64,000 nucleotides of DNA from an uncultured Clostridia bacterium (GCA_937907605.1 CALCYI010000027.1:10788-74787), one strand, 5' to 3'; positions 35,597 through 44,285 are shown, numbered from the stretch's first letter. Notes: generated from the sequence alone by a model not told the origin. Program-made: numbers and translations.

Positions 35597-36898
35597 ATGG
35601 AATATTTCGAGATTATGGGAAATACGCGCCTTGGCGGAGAAATTGACGTTCACGGCGCAAAAAACAGCGTGCTGCCGCTTCTTGCGGGGTGCGTGCTCGT
35701 AAAGGGCGAATGTGTCTTACATAACTGTCCGAGGCTCTCGGACGTAGACTTTACAATTAAAATACTCCGACACCTCGGCGCAGAGGTTAAGCGCGAGGGG
35801 AGTACTATTTGCGTTAACACCGCTACACTAAATAGGTATGATATTCCCGAGGCGCTTATGCGTGAAATGCGCTCGTCGATTATTTTTTTAGGCGCGCTTT
35901 CGGGACGGCTGAAAAAGGCAAAGCTCTTTTTACCCGGAGGCTGTGAAATCGGGCTGAGACCTATTGATTTGCATATTAAGGCGCTCGGCGAGCTCGGATA
36001 CGGTATCTGCTTTGACGGGCGTGATATTAAAAGCGAGTTTATTAGTAAAAAATCCGATAATATTGCCCTTGCTTTTCCGAGCGTCGGCGCTACTGAAAAC
36101 CTTATTCTTTCCTCCGTTTTGCTTGAGGGTAATACGAGGATTATCAATGCCGCGCGCGAGCCTGAAATAGTTGATTTGTGCGATTTCCTTGTTAGCGCAG
36201 GAGCTAAGATTTCAGGAGCTGGGAATACAGTTATAGAGATTGAGGGCGCTCGGGAGCTACATTCCGTTGAGCATACCGTAATACCTGATAGGATACTTGC
36301 TTCAACCCTTATGTCCGCCTCTGCAATTACCTCGGGCGAAATAAGGCTTAATAAGGTAAGACTATCGCATTTGCTTCCCGTTTTTCCCGTTTTTGAGGAA
36401 GCGGGGTGCAGGCTGTACGCCGATAAGGCTTCGCTTACAATTAAACCGCCGAAAAGGCTCAGGCGTGTACGCCTTATAGAAACGCGACCTTATCCGGGCT
36501 TTCCAACCGATTCACAGGCGACTGCCTGCGCTATGCTGAGCGTAGCTGGAGGAACCTCGCTTATTCACGAAACTATTTTTGAAAACAGACAAAAGCATGT
36601 GAGGGAGCTAAACCGCTTTGGTGCGGATATCGCCGTTCATGATAACTACGCCGTAATTAACGGAGTTAAAAGCCTTCACGGCGCGTCAGCCTCGTGTACG
36701 GATTTGCGCGGAGGTGCCGCGGTCGTACTTGCCGCTCTTAAGGCGGAGGGAAAATCAAGTATATACAGTATTAATCATATTGACAGGGGCTATGAATGCT
36801 TCGAAAACCAGCTCAGTATTTTAGGTGCTGACGTTAAGAGGATTAATAATGAAAAAGAATCAGAAAAGCAAACAAAACCAGAAAACCAACGCTTCTGA
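35597..36898 (+). CDS. murA: UDP-GlcNAc 1-carboxyvinyltransferase MurA
   Basis: 433 residues of EPSP-synthase fold. The catalytic cysteine is Cys116 in LPGGCEIGLRPIDLH, the residue hit by fosfomycin in E. coli MurA. Other conserved parts are GAKNSVLPLLA and TRPYPGFPTDSQA. It makes the first committed peptidoglycan precursor. Placement between murG and ftsQ is the arrangement seen in some clostridia. Many Firmicutes have two MurA copies; the second is not in the window. Its SD lies in a hairpin. Confidence 0.94.
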   Translation: MEYFEIMGNTRLGGEIDVHGAKNSVLPLLAGCVLVKGECVLHNCPRLSDVDFTIKILRHLGAEVKREGSTICVNTATLNRYDIPEALMREMRSSIIFLGALSGRLKKAKLFLPGGCEIGLRPIDLHIKALGELGYGICFDGRDIKSEFISKKSDNIALAFPSVGATENLILSSVLLEGNTRIINAAREPEIVDLCDFLVSAGAKISGAGNTVIEIEGARELHSVEHTVIPDRILASTLMSASAITSGEIRLNKVRLSHLLPVFPVFEEAGCRLYADKASLTIKPPKRLRRVRLIETRPYPGFPTDSQATACAMLSVAGGTSLIHETIFENRQKHVRELNRFGADIAVHDNYAVINGVKSLHGASASCTDLRGGAAVVLAALKAEGKSSIYSINHIDRGYECFENQLSILGADVKRINNEKESEKQTKPENQRF

Positions 36899-37820
36899 AA
36901 GGACGGGGAACAGCTACGGTCTTGAGCCTCCGAAGCTTTACCGTAAGAATTACGAGCATTCCTTTGCAAAGGGAGAGGCAAATATTGACCTTGAGCCGCC
37001 TAAGAGGAGGAATACTCCCAGGCAGGACGACGAAAGTCTTACCCCGGCGCAGAGGCGAAAGCTCCAGAATAAGAAGCGCAAGATGTCAAAGCTTAAGAGA
37101 AAGATTATTCTTTATACTGCTTTGTCGCTTGTTATTATCGCTATTTTTGTTGTGCTCAGTCTTACCGTGCTTTTTAAGATTAATACTATTACAATCAAGG
37201 GTAACGAGGTTTACGATAAGAAGCAGATTCTTGCCGTTTTGCCGATACAAAAGGAGGATAATCTTATCCTTATTGATAAGGAAGGCGCAGCAAATAAGGT
37301 TAAAGAAAACCTGCCGTATATATACGAGGTGGAGATTAACCGTAAGCTGCCTTCAACCGTGGTTGTAACGGTTAAGGAAACGCCAAGGGTTTACTATATT
37401 AAGAACGCAGATAAGAAAACCTACACCTTCCTTGACGATAACTTCAAGGTGCTTGAAAACAAGGCGGGCTCTGCGTTTGAGGGTGCTATTGAGATTAAAA
37501 ATGCGGAGATTGAAAGCGCGGTTATAGGTCAGGAGGTCGTACTTAAAAACAAGAAAACCGAGGAAAACATAAAGCTTCTTGCAAACGAGGTAAACAAGCT
37601 TAATCTTGAAAAGATTACCGCCATATATTCCAAGGATATTAATAATAACTATATGGTATATGACTCCCGTCTTACCTTTAAGCTCGGCAATATCGATAAT
37701 CTTGATAATAAGATTTACTCAGCGCTTAGCGCAGTAGAAAAGCTTAATGAGACAAATCCTAACGCAAAAGGCACAATTACGGCAACAGGCGACAAGCAAA
37801 TATACTTTACAGCAGAATAA
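36849..37820 (+). CDS. ftsQ: Division protein FtsQ/DivIB
   Basis: 323 residues from ATG 36849 (SD AAGAGGA), overlapping murA by 50 bases. An 85-residue basic cytoplasmic tail, one membrane segment (86-109), then a POTRA domain (FKINTITIKGNEVYDKKQIL) and the beta domain with LPSTVVVTVKETPRVYYI. It stabilises FtsL/DivIC at the septum. The tail contains LEPPKLYRKNY (25-35) and LEPPKRRN (48-55), two copies of a motif also found in FtsW. Confidence 0.88.
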   Translation: MKKNQKSKQNQKTNASERTGNSYGLEPPKLYRKNYEHSFAKGEANIDLEPPKRRNTPRQDDESLTPAQRRKLQNKKRKMSKLKRKIILYTALSLVIIAIFVVLSLTVLFKINTITIKGNEVYDKKQILAVLPIQKEDNLILIDKEGAANKVKENLPYIYEVEINRKLPSTVVVTVKETPRVYYIKNADKKTYTFLDDNFKVLENKAGSAFEGAIEIKNAEIESAVIGQEVVLKNKKTEENIKLLANEVNKLNLEKITAIYSKDINNNYMVYDSRLTFKLGNIDNLDNKIYSALSAVEKLNETNPNAKGTITATGDKQIYFTAE

Positions 37821-37852
37821 TTCCGAATTATCTGTAAAGGTGTTAACTTTAC
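37805..37852 (+). promoter_or_regulatory. Alternative hairpins after ftsQ
   Basis: CTTTACAG (37805) pairs with CTGTAAAG (37832) around a perfect inner palindrome ATAATTC-C-GAATTAT. GTAAAG of the middle arm can instead pair with CTTTAC (37847). The outer hairpin overlaps the ftsQ stop codon. No long T-run follows. Confidence 0.45.
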
Positions 37853-37943
37853 GAAAATTTAACCTTGTTAATTATTACTAAATCTTAATTTGTATTTTCT
37901 CTAAAGATTGTAAAAATAATGAAGAATAATTTTTTAAAAAGTA

Positions 37944-37972
37944 TTGCAATTCGGTTACAAAACTGTTACAAT
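37944..37972 (+). promoter_or_regulatory. ftsZ promoter
   Basis: TTGCAA, 17-base spacer, TACAAT, 58 bases before the ftsZ start. It lets ftsZ be expressed apart from the upstream cluster. Confidence 0.75.
37954..37970 (-). promoter_or_regulatory. WalR-type box overlapping the ftsZ promoter
   Basis: Minus strand reads TGTAAC-AGTTT-TGTAAC, two identical half-sites with 5-base spacing, matching TGTWAH-N5-TGTWAH. It spans the spacer and most of the -10 box. In Bacillus subtilis the WalR regulator is known to act on an ftsAZ promoter. Confidence 0.55.
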
Positions 37973-38029
37973 GCTCTTTGTAGAGGTGAGAACACCGAAC
38001 ACGAATATTAAAACAAGGAGAATCAAGTA

Positions 38030-39145
38030 ATGGGAAGATACGAAATTGATTTAGACGACAACAAAGTAGTACAGATTAAAGTTGTAGGCGTCGGCGGAGG
38101 CGGCGGAAACGCCATTAACCGTATGGTTAGAGCTAACATTAAGGACGTAGAATTTGTAGCTATTAACTCCGATAAGCCTGCTCTCAATAAATCAGCAGCA
38201 ACTCAGAAAATCCTCATCGGCGAAAAGGCGACTAAGGGTCGCGGCGCAGGCGCAAGACCCGAGGTTGGTATGAAGGCAGCCGAGGAATCACGCGAGGCTA
38301 TTACCGACGTGCTTCAGGGCTCTGAGATGGTATTCATCACCGCTGGTATGGGCGGCGGAACAGGTACGGGCGCAGCTCCCATCGTTGCTAAGATCGCTAA
38401 GGATTTAGGTATCCTTACCGTAGGTGTTGTTACTACTCCTTTCGGTTTCGAGGGCAAACGCCGTATGGAAATTGCCAAGGAGGGCATTAACGAGCTTGCT
38501 CAGTACGTTGACTCCATTATGGTAATTCCTAACGAGAACCTTAAGCTTGTTTCTAAGGAAAAGATTACTCTTCTCAATGCTTTTGAAATCGCTAACGACG
38601 TACTCCGTCAGGGCGTTCAGTCAATATCCGATCTTGTTAATGCAACAGGTCTTGTAAACTCAGACTTTGCCGACGTAACAGAGATTATGAAGGATGCCGG
38701 CTATGCTCATATGGGCGTTGGTCGTGCTAAGGGCAAGGATAAGGCAGAGGTTGCCGCTGCTCAGGCTATTTCATCCCCGCTTCTTCAGACCTCTATTAAC
38801 GGCGCTCGCGGCGTTCTTCTTAACATCACCGCATCCAACGACATCGGTCTTGAAGAAATCGACGCAGCTTCCAACGTAGTTATGGAAGCAGTACATCCTG
38901 ACTGCGAAATCATCTGGGGTGCAAACTTCGACGATGAGCTTGAGGATGAAATGATTATTACGGTTATCGCAACCCGTTTCGGTGAGGACGGACCTAAGGA
39001 AATGAAGTCAATGACTGCTAATAAGCCGATTTCAGCTCCTACTCCGGCTCCTGCAGCTGCTCCCGAAGCTCCTGCAACACAGCCCGCGTTTACTCCTCAG
39101 GACGATAAGGATTTTGACGATATCGTAAGCTTCTTCAGAAGATAA
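38030..39145 (+). CDS. ftsZ: Cell division GTPase FtsZ
   Basis: 371 residues. GGGGGNAINRM, the tubulin signature GGGTGTGAAPIVA, and T7 loop NSDFADVTEIMKDAG. A Pro/Ala-rich linker (about 330-352) leads to the C-terminal peptide DDIVSFFRR, which binds division partners such as SepF or FtsA. SD AAGGAG precedes ATG 38030. ftsA is not between ftsQ and ftsZ. Confidence 0.98.
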   Translation: MGRYEIDLDDNKVVQIKVVGVGGGGGNAINRMVRANIKDVEFVAINSDKPALNKSAATQKILIGEKATKGRGAGARPEVGMKAAEESREAITDVLQGSEMVFITAGMGGGTGTGAAPIVAKIAKDLGILTVGVVTTPFGFEGKRRMEIAKEGINELAQYVDSIMVIPNENLKLVSKEKITLLNAFEIANDVLRQGVQSISDLVNATGLVNSDFADVTEIMKDAGYAHMGVGRAKGKDKAEVAAAQAISSPLLQTSINGARGVLLNITASNDIGLEEIDAASNVVMEAVHPDCEIIWGANFDDELEDEMIITVIATRFGEDGPKEMKSMTANKPISAPTPAPAAAPEAPATQPAFTPQDDKDFDDIVSFFRR

Positions 39146-39165
39146 TAATTACATATAGTAATAGC

Positions 39166-39196
39166 AAAGGGCGGTTTATCCGCCCTTATTCATTTT
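39166..39196 (+). terminator. Terminator of ftsZ
   Basis: Stem AAGGGCGG / CCGCCCTT with a loose T-rich tail. Confidence 0.75.
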
Positions 39197-39264
39197 GTCA
39201 AAAGCTTGTCAATCAGCGCTTTGTAAAGTCTTGAAAATCGGACTGCAAGTAATATGCCTTTACA

Positions 39265-39336
39265 TTTTCCACTTTTTCAACCGACTTTTCCACTTTTTTG
39301 CTTTGAGTTTTCCGCTTTTTTAACTTAGTTTTCCAC
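39265..39336. repeat. Phased TTTTCCRC box array downstream of ftsZ
   Basis: TTTTCCAC at 39265, 39286 and 39329, and TTTTCCGC at 39308, give spacings 21, 22 and 21 bases, close to two helical turns each. Three of the four are followed by T5-T6 or T-rich runs. The array lies between convergent genes, flanked by two terminators, so a promoter is not expected. The purpose is unknown. Confidence 0.6.
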
Positions 39337-39383
39337 ACCGTTGATTTTTTAAATTATATGTAAAGATTAAAAACTTAACATAA

Positions 39384-39424
39384 AATTATGGCTCTCCTTA
39401 CTGATTTTGTAAGGAGAGCCTTTG
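39384..39424. terminator. Terminator of the GH38 gene (bidirectional)
   Basis: Twelve-pair perfect stem GGCTCTCCTTAC / GTAAGGAGAGCC, loop of 7, flanked by A-rich left and TTT right. Confidence 0.88.
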
Positions 39425-39439
39425 TATTATTATTCAGTT

Positions 39440-42400
39440 TTACCATTCACTCTTAGTATAACTTCTTATGATGTTTGTAATAAGGTTATCGCGCTTTAAG
39501 CCCTTGCCCTTACCGCCTTTAATCTGGTCCTGTATCTTACCGGCGCGGATTGTGACGAAATCAGCCTTGTCAATAAGCTTTTCAATCGGAGGTGCTTCGC
39601 CGAATTTGTAGCTTTCATCAGCACTGTCCGTCACAGCGCTTGCAAGATAGGTGTTCGAAAAGCGCTTAACTGCGGTCATCGCGAGTATAGCGACTTTGCT
39701 GTTTTCGGGTAAGGTGAGAGTCTTGCAGTTCCTTATATCAAGCTCATATATGTATATGTAACCCTTCTGCGCCGCGAGGTTGCCCTCGGGGTGATGAAGG
39801 TGAGTCAGCTCAAGCGCTATGTTAACGTCCTTGACCTTAGCGCTCTGCGAGAGTCCTACCATATCCCATATGAACAGCTTTTCCCTGAGCGAATGAACGC
39901 TCAGCTTGCGTTCCTTATTATCCGTTCTAACTGTTATCTCCTCGTCGTCAAGCACGGAGGCGGCAAGGATATAAAGCTTTGTCATACCCTTGGGTAGAGC
40001 AAGCTCCTGACCGCGCGGAATAAGAATATTCTTATCCATACTCGCTTTCGGCATCTTGAAGGTTATACCGTGCACCGTAAGCGACTCGGGAATAAGCTCG
40101 TCGGGGAGGGAACAGCCGCTGCCCTGAAGAATACAGTTTACCTTGTAATCGTCGGAGGTTATACCTGACGCATTATACTCTAAATCAAGCTTTTTAAAGC
40201 TTTCCCTTGCCTTTTTCTTTTCGGTATTAAGCTTTACCCTGAAGCTTTTAATCCTGTACGGCTTGAGGTCGAAGATAAGCTTGCCGTCCTTGATTTTAGC
40301 CTCGCGCCTGTATTCCTCGGACGCGTAGATTTCCTCAGCGCTGACAATATCTTCAAAGAAGGAGACCTCGATGTTATTAGTTACCTTGCCGAGTCCCTCG
40401 TTAAATCTTATTATGATTTCGTCTCCGTCCTCGGATTTCTTAACAGCCCTGACAATAACGTTGGAGCGGTTGACCTTAAGCAGTGAAAAGCTGTCGCCGA
40501 GCGTTCCCTCGCGTCTTGACGAGGTCTGGAAGGCGGTCATCTTTTTTGTAAAGCACTCCGCGCCGAACTGCGTTGAAGCGCCGATATCTCCTTTGTGAGA
40601 ATGAAGCGCAAAGGAGAAAATATTTCTGCCTATATCCTGTAAATCCTGTCGTGCGTCCTTAGTGAATGCGCCTGCGGGCGTGTGAATACAGGTGAGACGG
40701 AGCATATTATCGCCGGGCTTGTCCCAGCCGTATTTACAATCCGAGAATATGCTTACCCCATTGCTGCCGCTCTCGTCTGTAATATCCGCCCATTTCTGCG
40801 CGGGTACTTCGTACAGATTCTTTTTGTTATTTGTACGCTTAATGCAGCCGAGCCCGAGGTCGTAGGTCGCAATGTTATTTGAGCAGGTGAGGGGGAACTG
40901 CGCCTTGAGCAGCGAGCGCCTTTCCTGCCAGTCAATGAAATTGTCAACTCTTATTGTATCGCCGTCGCTCTCAAGCGAGACGGTCTGTTCGATTTTAGAG
41001 CTTTGGAGCTGTCTCGTTACCTTAATCGCAATCCTTGAAGCGCCGTTTTCGGTAATCTCAAAGCTCGGCGTGTTAGCGTATGCGTAAGGCTCTGAGTCAA
41101 TGTCCTCCTTGCGCATTTCCCAGCTCGGATAATTAAGCTCGCCCATATTGTGCAAAAGCGCAAGCTTTATGGGAGCCGAGAGAAGCTGAGTACTAAGCTT
41201 CTTATCAACGATTGACGCGATGTCTCCGTTTTTATTGAATACTACTCTGTATCTGCTGTTTTCGAGAGTGTGCTCGGTAACGGCTAAATTGCTTTTCTTT
41301 GAATACGGAGCGTCGCTCGCCTGAACGTCGTAGACCTTGTAGCCCACGCTTTCAACCGTCGCGGTAAATACGATGTCAAACTCCTTGCCGTTCTTCTTTA
41401 TTACCTGCGAAGGAACCTCGCGCCCTCTTTTGTCGAGTACCTTGACGTACTGCGCGTTGTGAACGAGCTTTATGTGCGCCTCAACGCAGCCCTTGCGCTT
41501 TGCCGCAACGGGATTATTTACTATAACCGCACATTCCTTGCACCACGAGGTGTCAAGCTCGTTTGAGATTGCTCCTGTAGCCGCCTCGTATTCGCCTCTG
41601 AACTGAAGCTGGGACACGTAGTAATCATTCCAGCTATCGTTATATACGAGCATAGTTGAGGTGCCGGTTATATCGTCGTGGAACTGGTGCTGAATAACCT
41701 TCTTCCACGCTGAATCAATAACATTCTTCGGGTATTTGAACGAGGTAAGAAGGCTCGCCGTAACGCACGCCTTTTCACAGCAATCCGCAAGTACCTCGCA
41801 CTGTGCGTTAAGCCTTTTGCTCATAGCTCTTGAGGTGTACGCGCCCGCTCCGTGTGAGCGCATAAGGAACTCGTTATTCCAGAGCGGTAGCGTAACTCTT
41901 TCCTTTTTTGCAAGCACGTCAAGCTCGTTAAAGAGCTGGTCGCTCGTAGCGGGAATAACCTTTGTGTTGGCGTCCTTTTCGTTTTTGGATATACTTTCGC
42001 CTATCGCCTCAACGCTTTCCTTTTTAGGTGCGCCGCCCCAGTCGCCCGTACCGTAAAAGCACAGCGTCCACGGGAGATTGTAGTTAATTCCGTTATATGC
42101 AAGCTTGTCTATTACCTGAACGTTGCCGCGTACTGTACCGTCAAAATTATTGCGGTAGGAGAGGGGATTAAGCTCCGCGTAGATTCTTGAGCCGTCAACG
42201 CCCTGCCAAAGACCTAAATTATACGGTCTTTCGTATGCAGCGCCCCAGCTAAGCTTCTGGGTAGTAAAGCCCTTTAGATGAGCGTGCCTTGCTATTGAGG
42301 GAAGAGCATAGCCAAAGCCGAAGCAGTCGGGAAGGAAAATATCCCTCGTAACCTGTCCGAGCTTATTCTTAAAATAGCGGTTTCCGTAAAGGAAATTACG

Positions 42401-42703
42401 CAGTATAGCCTCGGGAGAGGGTATGTTAACGTCGCCGTTTTCATATGCCGAGCCCGACGCGTTCCAGCGCCCCTCTTTTGCGTACTTTACTATTTCAGCA
42501 AAAGCCTCGGGATAGTATTCCTCGATAAGCTCATACCTGAACGCTCCCTCAAAATTAAAGCGGTAATGGGGGAATTCTTCAAGCAGCTTTATATTTTTTT
42601 CTATCGTATCGGGTAAAAATACCTCGATGGTTTTAGGCAGCTCCCAGCGCCATACTGTGTCAAGATGCGAGGTCGCTACCGTGTAAATTCTGTTTTCGGT
42701 CAT
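39440..42703 (-). CDS. Glycoside hydrolase family 38 alpha-mannosidase
   Basis: 1087 residues, no signal peptide. The N-terminal catalytic domain has the zinc ligands of SHLDTVW (His13, Asp15), the nucleophile in FLPDCFGFGY (Asp126, also a zinc ligand) and QFHDDITGTS (about residue 345). All-beta domains follow. GH38 enzymes cleave alpha-mannosides from N-glycans and mannans, and in bacteria act in the cytosol on imported oligosaccharides. It follows a 72-residue gene after one base. No importer is beside it. Confidence 0.93.
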   Translation of the reverse strand: MTENRIYTVATSHLDTVWRWELPKTIEVFLPDTIEKNIKLLEEFPHYRFNFEGAFRYELIEEYYPEAFAEIVKYAKEGRWNASGSAYENGDVNIPSPEAILRNFLYGNRYFKNKLGQVTRDIFLPDCFGFGYALPSIARHAHLKGFTTQKLSWGAAYERPYNLGLWQGVDGSRIYAELNPLSYRNNFDGTVRGNVQVIDKLAYNGINYNLPWTLCFYGTGDWGGAPKKESVEAIGESISKNEKDANTKVIPATSDQLFNELDVLAKKERVTLPLWNNEFLMRSHGAGAYTSRAMSKRLNAQCEVLADCCEKACVTASLLTSFKYPKNVIDSAWKKVIQHQFHDDITGTSTMLVYNDSWNDYYVSQLQFRGEYEAATGAISNELDTSWCKECAVIVNNPVAAKRKGCVEAHIKLVHNAQYVKVLDKRGREVPSQVIKKNGKEFDIVFTATVESVGYKVYDVQASDAPYSKKSNLAVTEHTLENSRYRVVFNKNGDIASIVDKKLSTQLLSAPIKLALLHNMGELNYPSWEMRKEDIDSEPYAYANTPSFEITENGASRIAIKVTRQLQSSKIEQTVSLESDGDTIRVDNFIDWQERRSLLKAQFPLTCSNNIATYDLGLGCIKRTNNKKNLYEVPAQKWADITDESGSNGVSIFSDCKYGWDKPGDNMLRLTCIHTPAGAFTKDARQDLQDIGRNIFSFALHSHKGDIGASTQFGAECFTKKMTAFQTSSRREGTLGDSFSLLKVNRSNVIVRAVKKSEDGDEIIIRFNEGLGKVTNNIEVSFFEDIVSAEEIYASEEYRREAKIKDGKLIFDLKPYRIKSFRVKLNTEKKKARESFKKLDLEYNASGITSDDYKVNCILQGSGCSLPDELIPESLTVHGITFKMPKASMDKNILIPRGQELALPKGMTKLYILAASVLDDEEITVRTDNKERKLSVHSLREKLFIWDMVGLSQSAKVKDVNIALELTHLHHPEGNLAAQKGYIYIYELDIRNCKTLTLPENSKVAILAMTAVKRFSNTYLASAVTDSADESYKFGEAPPIEKLIDKADFVTIRAGKIQDQIKGGKGKGLKRDNLITNIIRSYTKSEW

Positions 42704-42704
42704 A

Positions 42705-42923
42705 TTACTTCTCGATTATTTCATATACGAATTCGTACTTTTCCTGGAGTGCCTTAACCTTTTCCTCATTGTCCTCAATAAAGGTGGGGGAGTAAATGCT
42801 CTTGCCGTCAACGGAATAATCCTTGACTATTTTGTTGAGCTCCTCCCAAGCCTCAGCTTCCTTCTCGTAGCCGTTTTCAAATTTGATTAAAAACTCTCTG
42901 TGTTTAGGGATTCTTACCTTCAT
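42705..42923 (-). CDS. Small protein of unknown function preceding the mannosidase
   Basis: 72 residues, charged and soluble: MKVRIPKHREFLIKFENGYE, then an acidic helical end. It ends one base before the GH38 start and so appears translationally linked. On the minus strand an SD-like AAAGGAT precedes ATG 42923. I do not recognise the family. Confidence 0.65.
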   Translation of the reverse strand: MKVRIPKHREFLIKFENGYEKEAEAWEELNKIVKDYSVDGKSIYSPTFIEDNEEKVKALQEKYEFVYEIIEK

Positions 42924-42976
42924 TTTTTCGGTATCCTTTCAGTTTTGATAAGAAATATTATATATTTAAAACAATC

Positions 42977-44038
42977 TTATTGCAAGATGTATTTTGCCTT
43001 TTCTCTTAGCAGAGAAGGCGCGTTTTTTATTGCTTCGTCAACAGTTGTGTTTTCATCAACAAGGCTTATCATTTTGTCGCCGAGCCGAGCGCCGTCAATG
43101 CTTCCGCTTATAATAACGCATTTTTTGCCGTGCTTTTTTGCAAGGAGTGAAATCTTGTACGGAAGCTTTCCCATTAAGGTCTGCGCGTCGGTCTTGCCTT
43201 CGCCCGTAACTATAATATCAGCTCCTTTAATCTTTTCTTCAAGTAAGGAGTACTCTGCAAGTATGTCAAAGCCGGATTTTATTTCTCCGCCGTATACGGA
43301 ATAAAGCCCTCCGCATATTCCCCCTGCAGCGCCCGTGCCCTTTACTCTTGAAATATCATTGGGTAAGAATGCGTTAAGCCTTTTGAACCCATCGTCAAGC
43401 TCCTCAACCTGCTTTTCGTTTGCACCCTTTTGCGGAGCAAATACGTACGCCGCTCCGTTTTTACCGCAGTATTCATTCTCTACATCACAGGCAAATATAA
43501 AGTTAATATCCTTTACAATATTTCGCAGGTTTAAACCGAAAATATAGTTTATATCCTTGCCCTTTGGTATTGATATTTTTGTATAGTTTTCGTCATAAAA
43601 AACAGCTCCTAAAGCCGCAAGCGCGCCCGCACCGCCGTCACAGCAGCCGCTCCCGCCGAGGCCAAGTATAATATTGCTGAAACTGCGTGATACCGCGAAT
43701 TTTATGAGTTCGCCCGTACCGTATGAGGTAGCGTTCATAACGTCTTTTCTATGGAGCAATCCGCTTGCAGCGGCGCACTCAATCACCGCTGTTTTACCGA
43801 AGGTAACTATAGGTGCTTTAACAGGTCTGCCGTAAATATTGTGAACATTAGTGTAAAGTATATTGCCCTTACAAATACTTGCCATTGAAACAGCAAAACC
43901 TTCGCCGCCGTCGGCAAAGGGCAGGGTAGTAATTTCAGCACCGCTATCAGTTTCATGTATGCCGTCCCTTATACATTCACAAACTTCTTCGGATGTCAGC
44001 GAGCCTTTAAAGGAATCGGGAACAATTAATATTTTCAT
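42977..44038 (-). CDS. glxK: Glycerate 2-kinase (GlxK/GarK family)
   Basis: 353 residues from ATG 44038 on the minus strand (SD AGGTGAT). It starts MKILIVPDSFKGSLTS, with PFADGGEGF, LGLGGSGCCDGGAGALAALG and TGEGKTDAQTL, all family hallmarks. It phosphorylates D-glycerate to 2-phosphoglycerate. A 53-base gap separates it from the 72-residue gene, so it may be the first gene of that minus run. An in-frame ATG at 44065 has no SD. Confidence 0.93.
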   Translation of the reverse strand: MKILIVPDSFKGSLTSEEVCECIRDGIHETDSGAEITTLPFADGGEGFAVSMASICKGNILYTNVHNIYGRPVKAPIVTFGKTAVIECAAASGLLHRKDVMNATSYGTGELIKFAVSRSFSNIILGLGGSGCCDGGAGALAALGAVFYDENYTKISIPKGKDINYIFGLNLRNIVKDINFIFACDVENEYCGKNGAAYVFAPQKGANEKQVEELDDGFKRLNAFLPNDISRVKGTGAAGGICGGLYSVYGGEIKSGFDILAEYSLLEEKIKGADIIVTGEGKTDAQTLMGKLPYKISLLAKKHGKKCVIISGSIDGARLGDKMISLVDENTTVDEAIKNAPSLLREKAKYILQ

Positions 44039-44118
44039 ATTATCACCTACGCTATATTCTATCACCCTGCATATGTAATGTCAAAAAGAATATAATGTAT
44101 TGAAGTCAAAATTTGTAC

Positions 44119-44146
44119 TTGACAAATACTTTTTATCTGCTATAAT
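44119..44146 (+). promoter_or_regulatory. Promoter of the initiator tRNA gene
   Basis: TTGACA, 16-base spacer, TATAAT; the tRNA begins 25 bases after the -10 box. Confidence 0.85.
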
Positions 44147-44170
44147 AATAGCACGAACAAAACTGTATAT

Positions 44171-44246
<76 letters not shown>

Positions 44247-44247
44247 T

Positions 44248-44285
44248 AAAAGAACAGACTCCAATATGGTGTCTGTTCTTTCTTT
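44248..44285 (+). terminator. Terminator of the tRNA gene
   Basis: Stem AAAGAACAGAC / GTCTGTTCTTT followed by CTTTC. Confidence 0.85.

Noticed and set aside
39265..39336. Replication origin with DnaA boxes
   Set aside because: Boxes read TTTTCCAC, one base off consensus, and no dnaA, dnaN, AT-rich unwinding element or parS is nearby.
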